From Chinchilla lanigera (lineage: Eukaryota; Chordata; Mammalia; Rodentia; Chinchillidae): a stretch of 64,000 nucleotides of DNA. The stretch is taken from contig NW_004955466.1 in the NCBI RefSeq assembly GCF_000276665.1, forward strand, positions 11,025,567 to 11,089,566, read 5' to 3'. The translations under genes were made by a program, and so were the position numbers. Within the stretch, counting starts at the first letter, position 1. Each line of letters starts with the position of its first letter. The notes under the pieces were generated by a model. That model searched no databases and had not been told where the DNA came from. It was given only the letters and a program-made list of their open reading frames with translations. Of this stretch, positions 57,771-64,000 are shown piece after piece.

Positions 57771-59133
57771 TTAGTGTGTCCTTCTCAGGAGGGGTCACCA
57801 GCATAAAAGTCTGGAATGCGGTTGGCTGTGCACCCATCCCAGCAAGGCATTAGAAATATTGGATTTAGTGTTGTGTGTCCACATATGAAATGAGGCCGAC
57901 AGAAGTCTGGATCTGGGCCTCGCTCCATACTGCTGACTTGTGGAGCGCTGGTAGCCAAAAGGCTTTGGAACGGTTGTCTCTCTACAGATGCTGCCATTCA
58001 TTTCTGTGGGAACAGAACCACTTATATCTAATTACAGTTTCTGCTCAAATTAACAGGACAGATATGACAGCAAAAACTTCTTCAGACTAACTGGTGGGGA
58101 GACCTTTCACTGACACAGCTTATGAAGTATTTGGCTTGAGCACAGCAATGTCAGTTTTTAAAAGTCATTTCAAATTCATACGATTCCGTCCGGCAATTTG
58201 CAGCAGCCAGAGAAAAATATTGGGGGAGGGGAACAGAGGGCAGGAGTAGTGCACAGCAGTTTGGAAGGAAGAGTAGATGATTTTACAGAGCAGATGATTT
58301 TGAAAAGATGAGGTTAGTTCACACAGCATTGTCACACAGCCCACAAGGGTTGGAGCTGAGGTTTGAACCCTGGCACCTCAACTTCAGAGCCCTGGCCTTC
58401 AACCTTGACTTCCTCCACGAATACCTTAGCCCCTGACTCATGTGGAAAATGCCACTAGCAAACAATTCAAGGGGTTTCTATGCTTAGAACCAGTTTGATA
58501 ACCAGTTTCCTGCCCTTCATTCTGGCTGGTCCGCTCTATGCTATGGGCCCCAGTGTGAATCAAGCCCCCAGGACCCTATAGCTTCCTAGACTGGGTCACT
58601 ACCTAAACCATAGGATTTAATCACTGTAGAACCTTCCTCCAGGCCCAAAAAGGGGGAGCCTCCCTTTGACAAGGGACGTCCCAACGAATGGAAATTCAAG
58701 GTTCACAGAATTTGCCATCAAACTGTCTTCTTTGTGTTTTATGTCTGGTTCCAGCTGTTTTTGAGTTTACTAGCCCTCTCCTGCCCATCTACCTCACCTG
58801 GCAGTTTGATAGATTTATGAGATTTCAGCCCTTCCTTCTGTGACCCGGGCTCTGATTACCATCTCTTTGCCTTGATCAAACAACTTAGCCAACAACCACT
58901 ATGGCTGGGGAAAGTGTGAGGGGCACAAACTCCCAGGATCTGTCCCTGCGGGACATACTCACCTGGAGTAGACCAGCCCTGAATCCCACACAGAAATATG
59001 GTGCATCTGCAAAACTTGGGTCACTTGGAGCCTAGCAAAGGACAAAAAGGGACCCAGCCATGTTATTTGTGGAAGTAGCTACTAAAAATATAGTTTGAAA
59101 CAGTTCCTTTATAGTTGCACAGCATATTAGATA
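57770..59133. other. Mostly unique stretch
   Basis: A MIR-like trace at about 58,300-58,400 ('gagctgaggtttgaaccc') is the only repeat suspected. 58,000-58,220 looks like a possible conserved element (see findings). No gene is supported. Confidence 0.45.
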
Positions 59134-59457
59134 CAATTCGCTCCATAACTACAGGTTCTGCATTTGTGGTTCATCCAACCCTGGATGGAAAATATTCAGG
59201 GGAAAAAAAACTGTGTCTGTACTGATTATGTACAAACTTTTATATTATTCCCTAAACAATATAGTATAGCAATTAGTTATATAATGGTTGCATTATATTC
59301 GGTATTAAAAGTAATCTAGAGATGATTTAAAGGAGGATGTGCACAGGTTCTATGCAAATTCTGTGCCATTCTACATAAAGGACTTGAGCATCCTTGGGTC
59401 TTGGTTTCCAGGAGGGTCTTGGAACCAGTTCCCTATGGATGCAAAAGGACAGCTATG
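59134..59457 (+). mobile_element. MER2 (Tigger-family) DNA transposon
   Basis: The ends 'caattcgctccataacta' and 'ggatgcaaaaggacagct' are diverged terminal inverted repeats. The inside has 'ctgtgtctgtactgatta', 'attccctaaacaatatag', 'aatctagagatgatttaa' and 'gacttgagcatccttggg', in the order of MER2. TA dinucleotides border both ends (59,132-59,133 and 59,458-59,459), as expected for the Tc1/mariner superfamily. It is non-autonomous and inactive. Confidence 0.85.
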
Positions 59458-59793
59458 TAAGCATAGATATTTTAGATTTTTAGATACAATATAAAATGAA
59501 AAGATGTGTAAACATGGACATATGGAATTTTTTTTTTTTCTGGAGAACATACCTCTTTTAAAAGTTGTGTTTTAAAATGACACCCTTGAGGTTCTCTTAA
59601 TTGCTCTTTCAAACTCCCTGTTTGAGGACAGAGAGTTCTTCTGGGACAGGTGTAGTTCTGGAGACCAAGTCATAGAGGTTCAAGTCATGGCATGACAGCT
59701 TCTTGTCTACAGCCAACTGACTTTTTTTCTGGTACAAAATTTTGTTGTCATAGTCCACAGTAGCATACTTATTCCAAGAAGCTCTTAGATCAG

Positions 59794-60154
59794 ATATCAG
59801 CAAACTGTGACCTATGGACCAAGGTCTTACCCACTGCCTGCCATTGCAAACAATGTTATTGTGATTATCAGTCCATGTTTGCAGTACACACAATTTCCAA
59901 TCATCTTGGAGTGTGGGTACATGTACATAATACACCTTGTTCCTTGTTGCTAACCCCTTTCCCTCCCTCTTCCTCTAGTTCCCCTCTCCCCATCGTCATT
60001 CTTGCTGTTCTTCTCAATCTAACTCCTGTTTTATGGGAAGATAACCACTTCCACAGCACGACGGCTGAACTGTAGAGTTGGACAAGTGTGCTCTGGTCTG
60101 AGGAATCTCATACATTCACTATCTGATCCTACACAGGAAAAGCTTGGCAGTCCT
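59794..60154 (+). mobile_element. hAT-type DNA transposon remnant with an internal insertion
   Basis: The left part (59,794-59,880) reads 'cagcaaactgtgacctat' and 'cactgcctgccattgcaa'. The right part (60,050-60,154) reads 'cacgacggctgaactgta', 'cattcactatctgatcct' and ends 'aaaagcttggcagtcctg'. Together they fit an old mammalian hAT-like repeat whose ends contain GGCAAACT/AGTTTGCC-type words. The middle is replaced by foreign sequence. Confidence 0.6.
59881..60049 (-). mobile_element. Probable L1 3' end inserted in the hAT element, antisense
   Basis: 'gggtacatgtacataata' followed by a C/T-rich tract resembles the inverted L1 3' UTR ends elsewhere in the window (compare 9,400-9,740). The borders are approximate and no target duplication was defined. 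Confidence 0.4.
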
Positions 60155-61010
60155 GTCCTAGATAAACAACATGGACAACTATGGGGTTAATAATATCCCT
60201 TATTTACTGCTGGCTGATCAGTTCCGCAATCTCCCGAATGAGTGTATGGCAAAGGCTAAATAAAGAGAGGTGAACGGAATGATTTCAGGGCTCCAGGAGG
60301 ATCAAAGCCCTCTCACAGAATTTGAGATTCTCTCAGGGCTAAGACCAAGACATTCTCTGGTGGCCCGTGTTTATTTGGTTGTCAGAAGAAGGGAGGGGGA
60401 ATACACAAAAAGGGTGGATAACTCAAGGACTTCTCCAAGTAAGGTATTAAAGTAATCCACCCAGGAGTGAGATGTCCAAGGTTACAGACTTTATCTAGTT
60501 GAGATCGGATCCAGGTGTCCATGGCTGTGATCTGGTCTTATCCTTTGAGGCTTTCCAGCCTCATCCACCACTACAGGTTCTAGTAGGGATTAGTGACTCA
60601 CAGAGGTTCACTTACTATGAGTCTGCCATTTCCACACAAGGAGCCTAGGCCTTGGACAGACTCACAAGTTATCATGAGAAGCCAGTTGGTTAATTTAAGT
60701 CCTGCTCAGGTCTGCTTCATAATGGTCTTCATCAGACAGCAGCTTGAAATACAGAGTTTTCTACCCAACAGAAGTTTTTTGAGGCCAGCAAAACACAGCA
60801 TCCAATGTATAGAATTCAGTACAGACTTTCCAATACCTGACTTTACACCCACTTCACCACCAAATAAGTCATTGAAAACTCAACCTTGAAGTAATTACCA
60901 AGACATTTTTACCAGTTAACTTTCTCCAGGAGGCACTGGAGTAAATATCTTATTGCCTCAGATTAGTAACAGTACATATTTGCCTGGTTGATTTTAATAA
61001 TGAAGAATAA

Positions 61011-61039
61011 CATGAAAGAGACCCCAGCCTACTATAACA
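61011..61039 (+). repeat. 29-bp direct repeat, copy 1
   Basis: This segment ('catgaaagagaccccagc' plus 11 bases) recurs at 61,722-61,750 with 26 of 29 identical positions. All three differences are transitions. Confidence 0.85.
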
Positions 61040-61721
61040 GAAAAGCAACTCACAGGGTGACTATAAAGTCGCCATCTCTTTTAGGTGAAGAGAAAAGAAC
61101 TGGGGAAAAAAACAGTAAATTTATTTCTCTTTAGAAGAAAAGAAGTGTGGCTTCCAAATAGTTAAATAACTATACTTTTAAGCAGCATTTGGGTAGGTAA
61201 TAGTGAGACAGGTCTGTAAATTCGTGGCTTCACTTCTCCAAATTCTCTTTTAGATGCTGAAATTAATCTCAAAGTATGCACAATGAACAAGATAAAACCC
61301 GCTTTCACCTGTGCCCCTGCAGAGGGTTGGAGGGGGCTGCCTAAGCACATGTCGTGCCCAGCCTGAAAGCAGAGCTTGGGAGGCAATGAAGGCTCTTGGC
61401 TCCTGACTGAATAAACTGTTTCTGGACCCTGGAGCACACACAAAACTCTGTCCTCTTGGGAACCCAGTTAGTATTTTGCTCATTTTACTCTCTTTTAAAA
61501 ATGTGACTATGTTCTCAGGGGTACTACAGCTTGGTCAGGATTTACTCCGGACAGAGCCGGCACTGCCTGGCACCCCCTCACTTCCAGGTGAGGTTGGGAA
61601 GGGGTTGGGTGTGAAGCGCAGTGATCGGGTCTCATCTCCACTATTGCTCTGATGCATGGTCTCAGACGCCATTTGCCTACTCTGCACCTTGGCTTTCTTA
61701 TCTGAAAAAAAATATATAGAT

Positions 61722-61750
61722 CACGAAAGAGACCCCAACCTACCATAACA
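61722..61750 (+). repeat. 29-bp direct repeat, copy 2
   Basis: This is the partner of 61,011-61,039. The 682 bases between the copies show no obvious family. It may be the trace of a duplication, or the shared end of an unidentified element. Confidence 0.85.
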
Positions 61751-62055
61751 TGGAGCTGCAGCGATACATTAGGTAGAAGATAAAGTTAACGCTTAAAGTG
61801 ATCACTGTCTCCCAGGAGTGCGTCACCTCTGCTTCCAATTCCAATTAGCAGCCACACCCTGCGTTTGCTTACCTTGGGTGCGCTGGCAGAGCAGGCCCAG
61901 TACTGACACGTAGCCAGGGTGGGAAACTCACCACAGGGGGCCCAGCCACAAAGCGGGAAAGAGATGGATCTGGACGGTTCTTTTCCACACAGCGCCCAGC
62001 AGCTAGAGTGCTCTAGCCATTTACTTGCAACCTCTGATCCATATTTGAGCCAGTT

Positions 62056-62109
62056 GCGCGCTCCCGTCAACAGCTCAGCTGGCAGAGTGGAGGACTATAG
62101 CGGGGCCGT
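62056..62109 (+). pseudogene. Inserted tRNA-Tyr 5'-half copy flanked by 16-bp direct repeats
   Basis: Bases 62,064-62,100 (37 nt) align without gaps to positions 1-37 of mammalian tRNA-Tyr(GTA), with about 31 of 37 identical. The diagnostic parts are 'agctcagctggcagag' (D arm, A box) and 'ggaggactatag' (anticodon arm, anticodon now ATA). The similarity stops exactly where nuclear tRNA-Tyr genes carry their intron, and no 3' half or B box follows. Eight extra bases precede and nine follow it. The 54-bp block lies between CATATTTGAGCCAGTT (62,040-62,055) and CATATTTCAGCCAGTT (62,110-62,125), 15 of 16 identical. The tRNA-Tyr comparison is from memory of that family. I infer a retroposed tRNA fragment that is not functional. 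Confidence 0.7.
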
Positions 62110-62309
62110 CATATTTCAGCCAGTTTCCTTCTCCAGCTTCTCCTGACCGTAGCAAGTGGGTAACAGTGAGGACAGAAACGCTTAAAATTAGTGAAAGCCA
62201 AAGGCCACTCTTGGCCCCCCTCAGTGTTTGTTGGTGAGGAAATGAAAGACTCTAGCACATTCACTTCACCACTAAAGCTTTGGAAAAGGGCTTGTTGCCA
62301 CAACACAGA

Positions 62310-62825
62310 ATATTTTAAAATGTTTTATTAGTACATAGTAGCTATACAGAATACTCAGGTTCCCTGTGGCATTTCCATACATACCCATAGTTTGCTCATA
62401 ACTGTCTCCCATTACCTTCCCTTTCCCTCCCCTCCCCAGATTCCCTTCCCCTTGGCCGATATTCTCCCTTCCGATTGTATGTTCCCTTTTTGTGTTTTCC
62501 CTGGACTCCACATCGTAGGGGAAACTTAGATCTGGCTTATTTGGTTAACATGATGATCTCTAGTTCCCTTTATTTTCCTGAAAATGACATGATCTCATTC
62601 TTCTTTATGGCCAAGCAATGCCCCATTGTGCATATATACCATGATTTCTTTATCCATTCACCCATCGGCAGGCACTGAGGCTGATTTCGTAAGTTGGCTA
62701 TTGTGAATAACCATAGGAATGCAAGTATCTCTTCTGTACATTGATGTCAGTTCATTTGGTGTACACCAAGGTCTACCATAGCTGGATCATAAGGCAGCTC
62801 TGTTTTTGGTTTTTTAGGGCATGGA
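62310..62825 (-). mobile_element. L1 3' end (3' UTR), antisense
   Basis: The plus strand starts with 'gttttattagtacatagt' (inverted tail region, compare 9,360), then a C/T-rich tract (62,400-62,470), 'cttctttatggccaagca', 'ttctttatccattcaccc' and 'gctattgtgaataaccat', which are inverted L1 ORF2/3' UTR words also present at 9,930-10,040. It is 5' truncated. Confidence 0.8.
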
Positions 62826-64000
62826 GTAGAATATTAAATTGATGAATAACTGAACAGAGGATCCAATTTTCTCTTGGACACATAGAGTTTCAGAGTTGAA
62901 TAACGCTCAGAAACCATGTTTGAATTTAGAGCTTCTGAATATCTATTTGTCTTATCTAGTAGAACCTGAGAAACAATCTTTTAGAGCTCAAAACCAGTTT
63001 TGTAAAAGTAGGAAAGTGCTTTTCTCATGCCTCCATAGCGTGACTCCTCAGATTGTGGTATCAGAATGGTATCAGGATGGTGATTTTTTTGCAAAACAAG
63101 CGAATACTCATTATTGGCTCTTGGTTTAAAGATGCCACTTTCCACAGCTCTTCAGCACATCTGGGAAGCAGAAAGCAACACGAGCCCTCCTTGGTGAATG
63201 TGACCAACAGTCCTCAGATAGCCACTCCAGTCAGGAAAGAGGAAGAGATAGAAATGGAAATTTTAGCCCTCAGCATATGGCGCTATCCTCCTTCAGGCCA
63301 CCAGTCTGTGTTATGATCAAAGGGAAGGCAATTTAAATGTGTTGGGCAGAATCTTTTTCCTTCCAGCCTATGGGCAAGGCTGTGTTATTTGCTTGACCCT
63401 GTCAAGCCCTAAAACTATTTATGGTCAGATATTACGAGATGTGTGAGAGCTGCAGAACAAAATTACATTTCTTTTAACCAAGGGTAGGGGAAATAAGTTA
63501 ATTTCATGCTATTTCTTGAGGTCAGATAACAAAATGCACATTTACTCAGGAAAGAAAAATCACAGGCTTTTCTTCCAAAACTTGAGAGTCCTGAAAGTGA
63601 AAGTGGACAAATCCAGGAAGTCGAAGCGCAGCAGTCCATCTGCCTATGGGCGAGCACAGGGCTGGGGACAATGGCACATTCACAGCCATCATGACCACGG
63701 CTCTCACACCGCCACCTTCTGCTGGGCCACTGGTGGCCACTGTAATGAGGCTTTCCTTGAACCACACACGGCACTGGGGCCTTTGCTTCACCCTCCCCAC
63801 ATTTCACACAGGCTCCATTGCCAGGAAAGGGAGGCAGGTAAAAGTGAGGTGGGATGACTTGTGACATGAAAAAGGGAGCAGACCACAGTACCATGGACTA
63901 TTGGGTTGTAGAGGAATTCTTCCAGGAATTTAAGGGCTGCAAGATAGACGTGAGGGGTGATGTAGTCAAAGCCCATTTTAACAGTTGCAGCGACAAAGGT
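62826..64000. other. Unique sequence to the window edge
   Basis: No repeat was recognised. Near the right edge both strands carry overlapping open frames. A minus-strand frame is open from the edge to about 63,788, with the only methionine at 63,976. I cannot tell whether it is an exon, and its composition is not strongly codon-like. See findings. Confidence 0.4.

Larger units (their letters stand above)
60155..62039. other. Mostly unique stretch with a separated 29-bp direct repeat
   Basis: No mobile element is firmly recognised. A MIR-like trace may lie at about 61,640-61,705. The notable feature is a 29-bp direct repeat at 61,011 and 61,722, listed separately. Confidence 0.4.

Noticed and set aside
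61380..61440. A possible retroviral LTR end with an AATAAA signal
   Set aside because: Only the polyadenylation-like word and general feel support it. No TG...CA borders, duplication or partner LTR were found.
63463..63894. A 143-codon minus-strand frame as a gene
   Set aside because: It overlaps open frames on the other strand and in another frame, and its translation resembles no family I know. It is kept only as an edge observation.
1..64000. CRISPR arrays, bacterial operons or phage genes
   Set aside because: There is no regularly spaced short repeat, no dense coding and no bacterial signal. The repeats are mammalian throughout.

Overview
This window looks like non-coding DNA from a mammalian nuclear genome, most likely a rodent outside the mouse/rat group. 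The evidence is the repeat content: a tRNA-derived ID-type SINE family with well-preserved copies, 7SL-derived B1 elements, B1-dID chimeric SINEs (a B1 head joined to a degraded ID tail, described from squirrels, dormice, beavers and relatives), rodent-type L1, and the older mammalian layer (MIR, L2, MaLR and ERVL LTRs, MER2, hAT elements). I found no murid B2 or B4 element. I found no intact protein-coding gene, no rRNA and no functional tRNA. Every open frame is short, and many lie in repeats. The window reads as intergenic or intronic sequence.

Layout. 0-9 kb: old L1, MIR and MaLR fragments, one young ID SINE, an exact 93-bp tandem duplication, a cluster of AP-1/CRE/RUNX-like motifs near 7.3 kb, and a GC/CpG-rich unique segment at 8.7-9.1 kb. 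9.36-14.16 kb: an antisense L1 carrying nested insertions (three ID SINEs, one B1 and a 465-bp block with 14-bp target duplications). 14.2-16.8 kb: MIR, an old antisense L1 and a young ID. 16.8-20.35 kb: an antisense ERVL remnant (pol-like interior plus an MLT2-type LTR) whose LTR contains an 81-bp hAT-like miniature transposon. 21.0-22.7 kb: sense L1 3' ends. 25.6-32.0 kb: a nearly full-length but decayed antisense L1. 32.5-33.9 kb: a sense MaLR remnant (LTR, interior, LTR fragment) with an ID SINE just inside it. 34-64 kb: scattered SINEs, LTRs, L2/MIR, MER2 and hAT remnants separated by long unique stretches, some of which resemble conserved non-coding elements.

The most unusual item is at 62,040-62,125. 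A 54-bp insertion containing a copy of the 5' half (37 nt, ending at the intron position) of a tyrosine tRNA lies between 16-bp direct repeats that match at 15 of 16 positions. This looks like retroposition of a tRNA fragment. I did not find a convincing new multi-gene system. What the window records is a layered history of nested insertions, plus a few candidate cis-regulatory patches. All family names come from recognition by eye, without a database search.
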